A stretch of 64,000 nt of DNA from Balneolaceae bacterium (GTDB taxonomy: Bacteria > Bacteroidota > Rhodothermia > Balneolales > Balneolaceae), in assembly GCA_017640605.1 (NCBI GenBank), contig JAEPQH010000004.1, forward strand, positions 1 to 64,000, given 5' to 3'. The notes under the pieces were generated by a model. The model saw only the letters and a list, made by a program, of their open reading frames with translations. It had not been told where the DNA came from and ran no database searches. Positions 26,793 to 35,300 of the stretch are shown here, in pieces. The first letter of the stretch is position 1, and each line of letters begins with the position of its first letter. A program made the translations under genes and the position numbers.

Positions 26793-27599
26793 TTATTGCT
26801 CGCCCAAGGTTTGAATTAAGTAGGTATCGATTATACTTTGCAGGAAAAGTGCGTCTTGATCGTCTTGAACACTTAATTGTACGGAATCACCATGATGATC
26901 GATTGTTTGTACTCTGCTATCAAGATATGAAGCCTTTTCTCCGGTAAAAAAGGCATAAAAAACGCAGGCGTTGAAATAAGTACCGGTCGAGTTGGGATGG
27001 TTGCCATCAGGATCGTATAAATCCAGTCCGGGTTTTAGCTCTTTTACTTTTTCCCAAAGTGTCCCAATCGGAATCTTTTTAGTATTCGTTTCTCGAGCCA
27101 GCTCATCGTGCGCACTAGTTATTAATTCTTGCATGAAGGGATCTCTCTTCGGTGCCCATGTTTCGAAGATTAAAGGAATAGCATCTGCATTTCTTATTAA
27201 TTGGATTAACTTTTTCCCATATCTCAAAAATTGATCGAGAGAATCGATACTGCTTCTACTTTGATTTTGAAGTACAACAACATCCCAATCACCGTTTTCA
27301 ATTTTCTCAATCGTCTTTAGATCGAATCTTCTATGCCAATGATCGTTTAGAGAAGCGCCACTTGCTGTGGAAGTTCTTGTATAAATGTACCGATCCCCAT
27401 TTCGACTAAGTCCCTCAACAAGTTGGGCGAGTCCCCAAAAGTATGTGTAACTATTTCCGACGAAGAGTACTCTAAGCGTATCAAGATTATCTTGAATTCC
27501 GATCGTTTGAACCGCACCTGTCAATTTCAGCTGTTCGGATGCTTCTATTTGGAGTGGGACGAATACACTAAGCAGGCAAAGAATAATGATTTTGAGCAT
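26793..27599 (-). CDS. SGNH-like hydrolase (DUF4886-type)
   Basis: The 268-residue protein has a signal sequence (ILCLLSVFVPLQIEAS). It then has VLFVGNSYTYFW, the block-I pattern with the catalytic Ser in GNSYT, GDWDVVVLQNQS (block II/III position), and DPDGNHPNSTGTYFNACVFY near the end, giving the Asp-x-x-His pair of block V. This is the SGNH/GDSL order, so an esterase of polysaccharide acyl groups or lipid is likely. It does not show an obvious operon partner. Upstream lie the altered tRNA copies. Confidence 0.8.
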   Translation of the reverse strand: MLKIIILCLLSVFVPLQIEASEQLKLTGAVQTIGIQDNLDTLRVLFVGNSYTYFWGLAQLVEGLSRNGDRYIYTRTSTASGASLNDHWHRRFDLKTIEKIENGDWDVVVLQNQSRSSIDSLDQFLRYGKKLIQLIRNADAIPLIFETWAPKRDPFMQELITSAHDELARETNTKKIPIGTLWEKVKELKPGLDLYDPDGNHPNSTGTYFNACVFYAFFTGEKASYLDSRVQTIDHHGDSVQLSVQDDQDALFLQSIIDTYLIQTLGEQ

Positions 27600-27713
27600 A
27601 GATGTCTTTAATGCGATCTACAATTAATCAGCTCAAATAAATGTCTCTCGTGGCATTTAATGTAAATCATTAACTCTGCAAGTTCAATCTTTGGCCCAAG
27701 CCTTCGGTTTAAC

Positions 27714-27753
27714 AAAAAAACCCCCAAACCAATTTTAAATTTGGTTGAGGTTT
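27714..27753 (-). terminator. Terminator after altered tRNA copy A
   Basis: Read on the minus strand, AACCTCAACCAAATTT pairs with AAATTGGTTTGGGGGTT with a G-T pair and small loop, followed by T. It is one of four related terminators in this block, each just after a tRNA copy. Confidence 0.75.
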
Positions 27754-27759
27754 GCAATG

Positions 27760-27845
27760 TCGGGACGATCCCGCCGGGCGGGAAACCTGCGACCCCTCGA
27801 CCCCCCAGCCGAGTGCGCTACTCACGCCCCAGCGTTACCACGTCC
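27760..27845 (-). pseudogene. Altered tRNA-Pro copy A
   Basis: Compared with the intact tRNA at 28382-28458: the T arm is replaced by the palindrome TCCCGCC-G-GGCGGGA (plus strand, near 27769), the D arm carries the hairpin TAACGC-TGGG-GCGTGA (one mismatch), the anticodon region has one extra base, and CCA is lost. The acceptor-side ends GTCGGGACG and CCACGTCC remain. It cannot fold as a normal tRNA. Confidence 0.85.
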
Positions 27846-27924
27846 TTCAATTTCGATTTCAAAATTCTCTGAGCTGTCATTTCTGCTCATGAATTAGCTG
27901 TCGGTTATCGAAAAATTTCACTAA

Positions 27925-27961
27925 TAAAAAACCCCAACCAAATCTAATTTGATTGAGGTTT
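27925..27961 (-). terminator. Terminator after altered tRNA copy B
   Basis: On the minus strand AACCTCAATCAAATTAGATTTGGTTGGGGTT-like halves pair (AACCTCAATCAAAT with ATTTGGTTGGGGTT), followed by T. Confidence 0.78.
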
Positions 27962-27967
27962 GCAATG

Positions 27968-28052
27968 TCGGGACGATCCCGCCGGGCGGGAAACCTGCGA
28001 CCCCTCGGCCCCCAACCGAGTGCGCTACTCACGCCCTAGCGTGACCACGTCC
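27968..28052 (-). pseudogene. Altered tRNA-Pro copy B
   Basis: It is the least decayed of the three altered copies. The anticodon stem-loop is intact (CTCGG, loop TTGGGGG, CCGAG; anticodon GGG). The T arm is again the perfect palindrome TCCCGCC-G-GGCGGGA and the D arm is the perfect hairpin TCACGC-TAGG-GCGTGA on the minus strand. CCA is absent. Confidence 0.85.
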
Positions 28053-28129
28053 TTCAATTTCGATTTCATCTTTATCTGAGCTGTTTACTCTGTTCATAAA
28101 TTAACTGTCGGTTATCAAAAAGTTTCCCC

Positions 28130-28169
28130 AAAAAAAAACCTCAACCAAAAATAAATTTGGTTGAGGTTT
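28130..28169 (-). terminator. Terminator after altered tRNA copy C
   Basis: AACCTCAACCAAATTTAT and TTTTGGTTGAGGTT pair on the minus strand, followed by a T-run; the stem is nearly perfect. Confidence 0.75.
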
Positions 28170-28175
28170 GCAATG

Positions 28176-28261
28176 TCGGGACGATCCCGCCGGGCGGGAA
28201 ACCTGCGACCCCTCGACCCCCCAGCCGAGTGCGCTACTCACGCCCTAGCGCGACCACTTCC
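28176..28261 (-). pseudogene. Altered tRNA-Pro copy C
   Basis: The same T-arm palindrome and D-arm hairpin (TCGCGC-TAGG-GCGTGA, one G-T pair) are present, with an extra base in the anticodon region as in copy A. Copies A, B, C and the intact gene start at 27760, 27968, 28176 and 28385, a period of 208-209 bp, and the spacer between them is repeated as well. Confidence 0.85.
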
Positions 28262-28340
28262 TTCTATTTCGATTTCAAAGTTCTCTGAGTTGTCATTTCT
28301 GCTCATGAATTAGCTGTCGGTTATCGAAAAGTTTCACTAA

Positions 28341-28378
28341 TAAAAAACCCCAACCAAATCTAATTTGATTGAGGTTTT
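28341..28378 (-). terminator. Terminator of the intact tRNA-Pro
   Basis: On the minus strand AACCTCAATCAAAT pairs with ATTTGGTTGGGGTT, followed by a run of T, just past the CCA end of the tRNA. Confidence 0.85.
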
Positions 28379-28381
28379 ACA

Positions 28382-28458
28382 TGGTCGGGACGACAGGATT
28401 TGAACCTGCGACCCCTCGGCCCCCAGCCGAGTGCGCTACCGGACTACGCCACGTCCCG
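28382..28458 (-). tRNA. tRNA-Pro (anticodon GGG), CCA encoded
   Basis: Read on the minus strand: acceptor CGGGACG pairs with CGTCCCG, D arm GCGTAGTCCGGTAGCGC, anticodon stem CTCGG/CCGAG with loop CTGGGGG (anticodon GGG), T arm GCAGG-TTCAAAT-CCTGT, discriminator A at 28385 and CCA at 28382-28384. All arms pair, and it is the only complete copy in the block. A tandem copy of its 5' acceptor and flank lies at 28785-28800. Confidence 0.97.
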
Positions 28459-28493
28459 AGTGACTCAAAGATACAACGATGAAGTACCTAATC

Positions 28494-28766
28494 TCAATTT
28501 GTTTTTGAGGACTCGTCTTCCAAAAATCGTTTAGCACCTCGTTTTTTTATCTTTCGCTCCAAAAGGAGAGCCTCCGTCTTCGTCATTGCTTGCGATTGCC
28601 AAACCTGAACCCATGGAATGCCGGATTTAGTAGATCTTGTTTCTCCTAAGTTATGCTGAATCAGCCGTTTTTTCGTGTCCTCAGAATAGCCGGTATAATA
28701 TTTCGCCTTCGATTCACTGTATAAAATATAAACGTATACATCCCCTATTTGCCTGTTGTGCGCTAC
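28494..28766 (-). CDS. GIY-YIG nuclease-like frame, copy 1, no ordinary start codon
   Basis: The frame is open for 90 codons from the TGA at 28767-28769 to the TGA at 28494. Residues after GDV read YVYILYSES...YYTGYSEDTKKRLIQHNLG (the GIY and YIG strands as YVY and YTG, with catalytic Arg and His), then TEALLLERKIKKRG with the catalytic Glu. This is the small UPF0213-type GIY-YIG nuclease. No ATG, GTG or TTG precedes YVYILY in frame; an ATA with AGG upstream lies at 28746-28748. The only nearby ATG (28739) is in another frame. The frame begins directly after the D-arm sequence of an altered tRNA-Pro, GTAGCGCA. Confidence 0.7.
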   Translation of the reverse strand, partial: VAHNRQIGDVYVYILYSESKAKYYTGYSEDTKKRLIQHNLGETRSTKSGIPWVQVWQSQAMTKTEALLLERKIKKRGAKRFLEDESSKTN

Positions 28767-28794
28767 TCACGCCCTAGCGTGACCACGTCCCGAG
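28759..28794 (-). pseudogene. tRNA-Pro 5' half joined to the GIY-YIG frame
   Basis: The minus strand reads CGGGACGTGG, then the perfect hairpin TCACGC-TAGG-GCGTGA, then GTAGCGCA, and passes straight into GIY-YIG copy 1. The hairpin is identical to that in altered tRNA copy B. The break point is just before the anticodon stem. Confidence 0.8.
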
Positions 28795-28827
28795 TGACTC
28801 AAAGATACAACGATGAAGTACCTAATC

Positions 28828-29100
28828 TCAATTTGTTTTTGAGGACTCATCTTCCAAAAATCGTTTAGCACCTCGTTTCTTAATCCTTCGTTCCAAGCGA
28901 AGTGCCTCCGTCTTCGCCATTGTATGCGATTTCCAAACCTGAACCCATGGAATGCCGGATTTAGTAGATCTTGTTTCTCCTAAGTTATTCTGAATCAGCC
29001 GTTTTTTCGTGTCCTCAGAATAGCCGGTATAATATTTCCCCTTTGATTCACTGTATAAAATATAAACGTATACATCCCCTATTTGCCTATTGTACGCTAC
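28828..29100 (-). CDS. GIY-YIG nuclease-like frame, copy 2, no ordinary start codon
   Basis: This is the duplicate of copy 1, again 90 open codons without a frameshift. I count about eight amino-acid changes (for example KAK to KGK, QHN to QNN, ALLLERK to ALRLERR), none at the catalytic Tyr, Arg or Glu; the His of QHN is replaced by Asn. Open frames in both copies suggest either recent duplication or selection for the protein. The same ATA stands at the position of the likely start. Upstream there is only a decayed D-arm trace (TACGCAAGTGCTTGAGTAGCG region). Confidence 0.65.
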   Translation of the reverse strand, partial: VAYNRQIGDVYVYILYSESKGKYYTGYSEDTKKRLIQNNLGETRSTKSGIPWVQVWKSHTMAKTEALRLERRIKKRGAKRFLEDESSKTN

Positions 29101-29197
29101 TCAAGCACTTGCGTATCAAATTCTCCAACGTTTTGGGGTAAGGAAATACAGGACCTGATCTCAATTCGATTTTCTAACTAAAATCAGTGATACAATA

Positions 29198-29665
29198 TTA
29201 TCCTTTATCGATCACTACGGTATTCCCATTTCGAGAAACCTGAAATTCGGCAAGATCTCGTTCAGCAGGCCCGCTTATTGGTCTACCATTTAAGTTAAAC
29301 ACAGAATTATGACATGTACACACGAATCGGTCTCCGGGTAGGTTCCAATTGTTGGTACAGCCAGTATGCGTGCATACATTTGTAAAAGCCCGAATGGTAG
29401 TACCATCAACATTTACTGCTAAAAAACCACCCGAAACTGAGACAACCATTCCACCCTGATTTTGTAAATCATCAAAGAAAGAGCTGGAAATATCAAGAGT
29501 AACTTTATTGCCTTCAATAGTTATTGGGTTCTCGCCGTTGCCGTCATCATCATTATTAGTTTCCGGTCCGGTTGAGGATGAACAGGCTGTATATTGGATT
29601 CCTAGCGCTGCAAAAAGTGCAACTGAGCCTGCTTTTTTGAGAAATTCTTTACGATCAGAGTACAT
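29198..29665 (-). CDS. Rieske 2Fe-2S lipoprotein
   Basis: The 155-residue protein binds a 2Fe-2S cluster: Cys98 and His100 in CTHTGC, Cys116 and His119 in CTCHNS; Cys103 and Cys118 should form the disulfide of the fold. The N-terminus has a hydrophobic segment (VALFAALGIQYTAC) with a lipobox-like Cys and RKEFL before it, hinting at Tat export as is common for cofactor-loaded proteins. It is the last gene of the minus-strand set with two outer-membrane barrels and the giant repeat protein; no quinol oxidase genes are nearby, so its partner is unknown. Confidence 0.92.
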   Translation of the reverse strand: MYSDRKEFLKKAGSVALFAALGIQYTACSSSTGPETNNDDDGNGENPITIEGNKVTLDISSSFFDDLQNQGGMVVSVSGGFLAVNVDGTTIRAFTNVCTHTGCTNNWNLPGDRFVCTCHNSVFNLNGRPISGPAERDLAEFQVSRNGNTVVIDKG

Positions 29666-29723
29666 ATAATTGTTGGTTAATTATTTGAAAGATATGTGCC
29701 TGATCGTAATCGAATCACAAATA

Positions 29724-31391
29724 CTAGAAGCGAATACCTACAGAGTATTTTAGCATCAGATCAGGAACAGCCAAAACCGTAACACCAACGTCAAGATTCC
29801 CGAAAATAGTGTATTGCCGTCCCATAGAAAATGATTGAGGTAAAGGATTACCCAAGTTATTTCTTAAACTTTCATTATCGTTAGTTGCTATTCCTTCTCC
29901 AATAATCACATTTCCACCAATTCGATAGTGCGAATTTTTGTAGCCGGTGAAGCGTCCTAAACTCTGAAAAATCAAGCCATCAATATCCAAGAATAGTAAT
30001 CGCACAGGAAGCGTTAGAATTTGTGCAGGACTAACCCAACGATCACGCATTCGAAAATCGAAACCAAGGCCTAAACCATGTGTTGCGGCCTTACCAATAG
30101 TTGTACTGCCATGTTTGAAGGATAAATCACCAAAATATCTCGAATAATTAAACGCCATGGTATGCTTACCTAAACCAAAGTCTATACCTAGCAGCAGCGA
30201 GGAAGGGATTTGAAGTTCTCCATCACTTACCAATGATGAAATATCTCTTTCGGTAGTTAAGTTTGGTTTGTTAGCCTGTAAACTATCTAGTGCAACCTCA
30301 ATATCGCCGCTTAACACTTCATCCCCTGTGCCAACAAGAAACACCGGCAAGAAAGCACTCGCTACTTTATTGGTCCCTCTCATTTGAAAGGTCGGCATTT
30401 GATTGTACACAATCGAAAGGTTGAACTCATCGTCAAGATTGTAATACAAACCGAGTCGGGTACCGTATTCAGTAGCTGCAAACTCCCCGTAGGCATTCAT
30501 AAAAAAGGAATTCGACTCGCCTAGATCTCTGTTTAAGTTTGGGTCGTTCGGATCGTTAAAATATCGCTCATCAGCTCCACCAACTACTACTAATCCTGAC
30601 AGATCAGCTTGTAAATTTCTGGTGTTTGTTAATTCATATCGTGTAACCGTGGCGCCAACACTCAGTTTTTTTCGTCGAGTATCAAATATTTTTGCTCCAC
30701 CTCCCAGCGATAGTGAGGACATTCTGAAATTCATTTGTGTGAGCAACGAAATATTCATTAAAACATCGAATCGAATGGCTACTTCGTCGGTTCCTTGCTC
30801 CTGCGCCAATTTTGCTGATAATCCGGTAACACCAAAATCCAGATTTACAGAAACGGGATAGGTATATGCCCCTGCTAAGGTAAAGTTATCACTAATGGGC
30901 GCTGCAAAGGCAATGGATGCAATTTCATCATCAAAGCCAACATCCAGGCTGCGCATTTCTGTTGGTTTGATGTAAGTTTCCGGGAAGGTTGTCCACGAAG
31001 CTTCGTTCGAAAACTCATCATTAACAGCGGTATCCAGTTCTTCGTTAACCGTTTTAAGTAGTTCTTTATTTACACTAGAGATGTAATTAGTTCCTAATCC
31101 CAATCGTGTATCAATAGCTAAATAGCCTTTCTTAAGATTTGTTAGGTGAGCCGGATTTAAATTAACACTTAATGCTCCATTCGAAACTCTAGAAGAAATA
31201 ACCCCACCCATACTGCCGGAACCCAGGCTACTGCCAACAGTATTTACATTGAGCCCAAAGTTAACATCCATATAGCCACCACGGAATACATGTAACTCGT
31301 TGGCATCTTCATTTTCTTCTTCTTGCGCCCATCCAGCTAGTGGCAGAACGCTTAGCACAATCAATACGGTAATTTTTTTTATGAATTTCAT
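29724..31391 (-). CDS. Outer-membrane beta-barrel protein (DUF5723-like)
   Basis: The 555-residue protein has a signal peptide (ITVLIVLSVLPLAGWAQ) and then alternating strands with Gly- and aromatic-rich turns to the end, finishing in LMLKYSVGIRF, a typical barrel C-terminus with final Phe. Its pattern fits the DUF5723 group of Bacteroidota. It starts 12 bp after the PorV-like gene ends, so the genes are probably one transcript. Function not known; the neighbours suggest a part in export or display of the giant protein. Confidence 0.75.
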   Translation of the reverse strand: MKFIKKITVLIVLSVLPLAGWAQEEENEDANELHVFRGGYMDVNFGLNVNTVGSSLGSGSMGGVISSRVSNGALSVNLNPAHLTNLKKGYLAIDTRLGLGTNYISSVNKELLKTVNEELDTAVNDEFSNEASWTTFPETYIKPTEMRSLDVGFDDEIASIAFAAPISDNFTLAGAYTYPVSVNLDFGVTGLSAKLAQEQGTDEVAIRFDVLMNISLLTQMNFRMSSLSLGGGAKIFDTRRKKLSVGATVTRYELTNTRNLQADLSGLVVVGGADERYFNDPNDPNLNRDLGESNSFFMNAYGEFAATEYGTRLGLYYNLDDEFNLSIVYNQMPTFQMRGTNKVASAFLPVFLVGTGDEVLSGDIEVALDSLQANKPNLTTERDISSLVSDGELQIPSSLLLGIDFGLGKHTMAFNYSRYFGDLSFKHGSTTIGKAATHGLGLGFDFRMRDRWVSPAQILTLPVRLLFLDIDGLIFQSLGRFTGYKNSHYRIGGNVIIGEGIATNDNESLRNNLGNPLPQSFSMGRQYTIFGNLDVGVTVLAVPDLMLKYSVGIRF

Positions 31392-31402
31392 GATTATTCC
31401 CC

Positions 31403-32383
31403 TTAAAAACTGATTGTGAAGCTAATGCGTTGTGAATTTTGTATCGGATCAATTACATAGGCAAAATCGGATTGCAGCCGAAGTTTGTCTTTAATCCTTA
31501 TATCGAGACCCGTTCCCAAGGTGAAACGGTCATCATCAATTTCGTTGATTCCTTGCTCGGTTCCTGCCCGAACCATTAACACGTTAACCAATCTGCCTTC
31601 TACCCCGGCACGCACCCAATTCGTTCGCTCACTACTCGTTGCCGGTTGAAAATCGACCACAGCCAGAAAGTTCTTTGAAAAGGTTAACGCTGATCCAACA
31701 ATTAGTTCATAAGGTAAATCTTCGTCGTACTCTCCACGGGCCTGATATTCTACACTCCGTGCCTCACTGTTCCAACTCATAGGGGCATAAGCATCTCTCA
31801 CAACCACTCCAAGTTGAAACTGTTCTGTAGGTTGAATTAAAACCCCAAGATCAAGGCCAATTCCATTCGCATCCCCAAAAACTTGTTGCCCAAACCCGAT
31901 ATCTATTTCTTCGTCATCAAACACAACATAATCGTCGCGATTGAGAGTATTGTTTCCGAAAGAAGCATTGCGATACTTTAATGCAACTCCCAAGCTCACA
32001 ATGTTAAAGCGAATACCGTAGGCAGCATGCACCGAAAGTTCTTCCATGGCTTCATCCCCTGAGGAAATCACAGAAATACCCACTGCATGTTGATTTCCCG
32101 GAAGTGGCATAGTAGCAGAAGCGTAATTGTAGGTGATTAATCCCAGCTGATCGGCTTGAGAGAACCCTGCTTTTATCTCATTAAGTTGTGTTAACCCGGC
32201 CGGATTCCAGTACGGACTGTTTTCATCGTCGGCAAGGCCAACAAAGGCAAATCCCATTCCTACGGGGCGTGTTCCAAAACCAATGTCTACGAAGGAGCCG
32301 GGAATCATTGATAATTCCTGAGATTGTGCATTGCCGGAAGCAAGCACTGCGAGTGTAACTAAAAGGAGTATGAGTCTTTTCAT
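31403..32383 (-). CDS. PorV/PorQ-family outer-membrane protein
   Basis: The 326-residue protein starts MKRLILLLVTLAVLASGNAQS, a signal peptide, and continues with SFVDIGFGTRPVGMGFAFVGLADDENSPYWNPAGL, the PorV/PorQ signature (FadL-like N-terminal motif). The rest alternates as in a beta barrel and ends in Phe. PorV carries type IX secretion cargo to its attachment step in Bacteroidota; this paralogue may serve the giant protein upstream. A frame extending to 32509 lies inside the giant gene and lacks a signal, so the ATG at 32383 is chosen. It follows the giant gene by 5 bp. Confidence 0.88.
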   Translation of the reverse strand: MKRLILLLVTLAVLASGNAQSQELSMIPGSFVDIGFGTRPVGMGFAFVGLADDENSPYWNPAGLTQLNEIKAGFSQADQLGLITYNYASATMPLPGNQHAVGISVISSGDEAMEELSVHAAYGIRFNIVSLGVALKYRNASFGNNTLNRDDYVVFDDEEIDIGFGQQVFGDANGIGLDLGVLIQPTEQFQLGVVVRDAYAPMSWNSEARSVEYQARGEYDEDLPYELIVGSALTFSKNFLAVVDFQPATSSERTNWVRAGVEGRLVNVLMVRAGTEQGINEIDDDRFTLGTGLDIRIKDKLRLQSDFAYVIDPIQNSQRISFTISF

Positions 32384-32388
32384 GGTGC

Positions 32389-35300
32389 TTACTTGATTAG
32401 AATTACTTGTAAAAGTTGAACATCTTCGCCCTGTTGGTCTTTGGCAGAAATTTGAACTACGTAGCGTCCGTTTCTTGCCATATTTCCGGCATCTGTAAGT
32501 CCATCCCACAGAATTTCTTTCGTGCTCGATTGGGAGCCATATCGTCCGGGTTGCTGCAAATCATTCTCTAGCAATGTTCGCACCAATTCTCCACGAATAT
32601 TGAAGATTTTGATGGTCACCTTAGCTGGTGGGAAGGCAGTATCGAGCCAATATCCAATTTTCACCGGGGCAATATCCGGCGAGAATGGACTAGGTAAAAC
32701 GGCGGCATTTCGAATTCCTAATGGTTCATTAGCTGCCAGTACAGCAAATTGCCCAAGTCGCTCTGTGGTTACAGTGCCTGCAAGCTCAGAAAATGCGTTT
32801 TTCGCTGCAATGTCGCTAAACACTTCCCATTGCAGGGTTGTGAAATTAAATCTAGCAATTTCCCGCTCCCCATTATTCAATTCGGAAATGGTGGTATCGG
32901 TTGGCAAGGTTAGTTGTGCCGACGATTTTAATTCACTTCCCGAGAATGAAAGCACATAAATCCGATCACCAACGGTATAACTCTGATCCGAGCCCTGTGC
33001 AAATACAAACTTTTTAGAGGGTGGGGGATTGGTTTCTGTTAAGGCAATTCTTGATGTGAAATCAACAGAACCTGCCGGTAATTGCAGTTCCAGCCCGCCT
33101 CCATTGATTAAGGTATAGGCTTCATCCGGTTTTACATTGGCAACTAAGTCAACGCTTTCTGTGCTACCAATTAAGCCTGAAACTGAATCACTTGCCGAAA
33201 TTATAAACGAGCCTAAGAACGAGTTTGAAGTAGGCACAAACACGCCTCTGTTGTCAATAGTACCAAAATTAGATGGTTTAATATTCCACTCAAGACTTTC
33301 ACCCAGTAACACCGTTTTGCCTGACGTATCGATTGCAGAGTACGAAAAAACATGAGTGGCAGCATTATCGAGCTGCTTTGCAGGCGCGTTTACAAGAATA
33401 GACTGTAACGGAATATCACTCACCGAGAAAGAAACACTCGTAGCAACATTACTTCCATTCAAAATTGCTGTAGCTCGCACTTTGTAGGTACCACTTTTTA
33501 GAGCTTTTAAACGAATGGATGTACCGGTTGTAATTGCCAACTCAATGCCTGTGGTATCTGATAAATTGGACACTGATATGTTTCCTAAGGCGTTTTCGCC
33601 AACAAACTTATCAGCCAGGGACTTATTCACTCCATCACGAACTAACAGTTGCAGATTATAAGTTTCGCCCACCCGTAGAGTTTGCCCATTTACCGATGGT
33701 GTAAGTCGAACATTTGTTAAAATTCCACTCGCCAAAGGAGTAATTGTGCGTTGATTACTCACAAAGGTATTTGAAGCATTAGTATCATCAATAGAAGTGT
33801 AAAACGTAACCTGCTCTGTAGAGTTAATCGCAGGAATAAACGCTGAAAGCGTATCTCCACTTTGCACCATAGCTACTTTTTGGAACTGAGTTTGTGATGC
33901 TCTTTTGTAAAATAGATTGCCCGACACTCCCGAATTATCATACCCACTTGGGTTTATCACACGTACAGGAGTTTCTTCATCTGCTAAAATTCGATTCACT
34001 ACTAATTGCCTGAATGGCAGAACTACTTCATTTTCAATAATTGTTGTATCACTCGGTAAAGAAATTCTGATGGTATTTTTTGGAATGAGAAATCCACTTT
34101 TCGAAACAGCCACCACGTAAGTTGCTTTGCGCAAGTTATCATCCGAAGAAAAACTACCGTCTGATCCCGTTACAATCTCGTTTGATTCTCCACCTGATAT
34201 TCCAAATTCCAGAATCGCTCCTTCAAGGGGATTAACTCCATCGGTAACCAATAAATTTACCTGACCACTTGGCAAATTGGTTGTGGGCACATTTCTGCGC
34301 TGCCCAATATCATCGGCGGTGAGCGACAGGGTATAACTTTTAGTAAAAAGCCCGGATTTAATACGCACTTGATACGTAGTAGTATCCGAAGCACCGGTTT
34401 TTACCGGTAACGTGCTGAATCTAAATTGGCCACTAGAATTAGTAGTGGCATTGAATGATGAACCAGATATAGCTTCAACAGAAATACCTTGTACACCATC
34501 ACCTTTGTATCGAACAATCCCACGCACATCCACAGAAGCTCTGTTTAGTATAAGATCGTTAGCTGTGGCAGTTGCACCCGCAGATACAACAACAGTAACC
34601 GTATCCTTTGTAAATCCCTCGCGTTCTGCAATTAAGGTGTAGGTTCCTGTTGGCAGATTTGCAATAGTATATGCCCCAGATTGATTTGTGCTTGCACTAA
34701 AACTTTGCCCCGTACTGTTTAATGTGGCCGCAACGTCTACATTCCTCAGGTTTGAAGTTGTAGTACCATTATCCAAAAGCACGTTTCCACTAATTGTTGC
34801 AGCATTTGCCAATATCTGGAAACTAACTGAGGTAGAATCTCCCGAATTTAACGCTACATTTCGAGTTTCAGGATCTGAGGTAAATTGAGATTTAGATGCT
34901 CGAACCGTGTAGTCTGTACCGGCTTTTATATTACTAAATGTGGCTACACCGTTTGCTCCTGTTTTCTTTGATAAGATTACTGTGGTATCAGCCGAAACAA
35001 TGGTAACGTTTACGTTAGATTGGCCCACGCCATTTGCATTATTTGCCAACACCGAGATGCTACCAATATTCGCCTGAGCAGAAAAATTCTGAGTGTTGGA
35101 TTCTTCACCTCCCAACACAATTACTGAAGTGGTATCAGGCGAGAATACATACCCTAATCTATTTGCGACCACACGATAACGACCTGCTTCAAGAAACTCA
35201 AATTGATATGCACCTGAAGTGTTTGAATTGGCGAGATTTATGATTTGTCGAGTATCTGCGTTTAATAATTTCACACTAGCAGCGTTTATCCCGGCGTTTC

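Larger units (their letters stand above)
28451..29100 (-). repeat. Tandem 334-bp duplication joining a tRNA 5' end to GIY-YIG frames
   Basis: Bases 28451-28766 and 28785-29100 are copies offset by 334 bp. Each unit, on the minus strand, holds an open GIY-YIG frame, about 40 bp of flank, and the first part of a tRNA-Pro (acceptor, then in the right copy the hairpin-type D arm). A shorter third remnant is visible near 29151-29180 (ACCTGATCTCAATT against ACCTAATCTCAATT). No gene other than the two frames lies in 28459-29197. Confidence 0.85.

Noticed and set aside
32384-32509. Longer start for the PorV-like gene
   Set aside because: The extension lies inside the giant protein gene and would hide the signal peptide.
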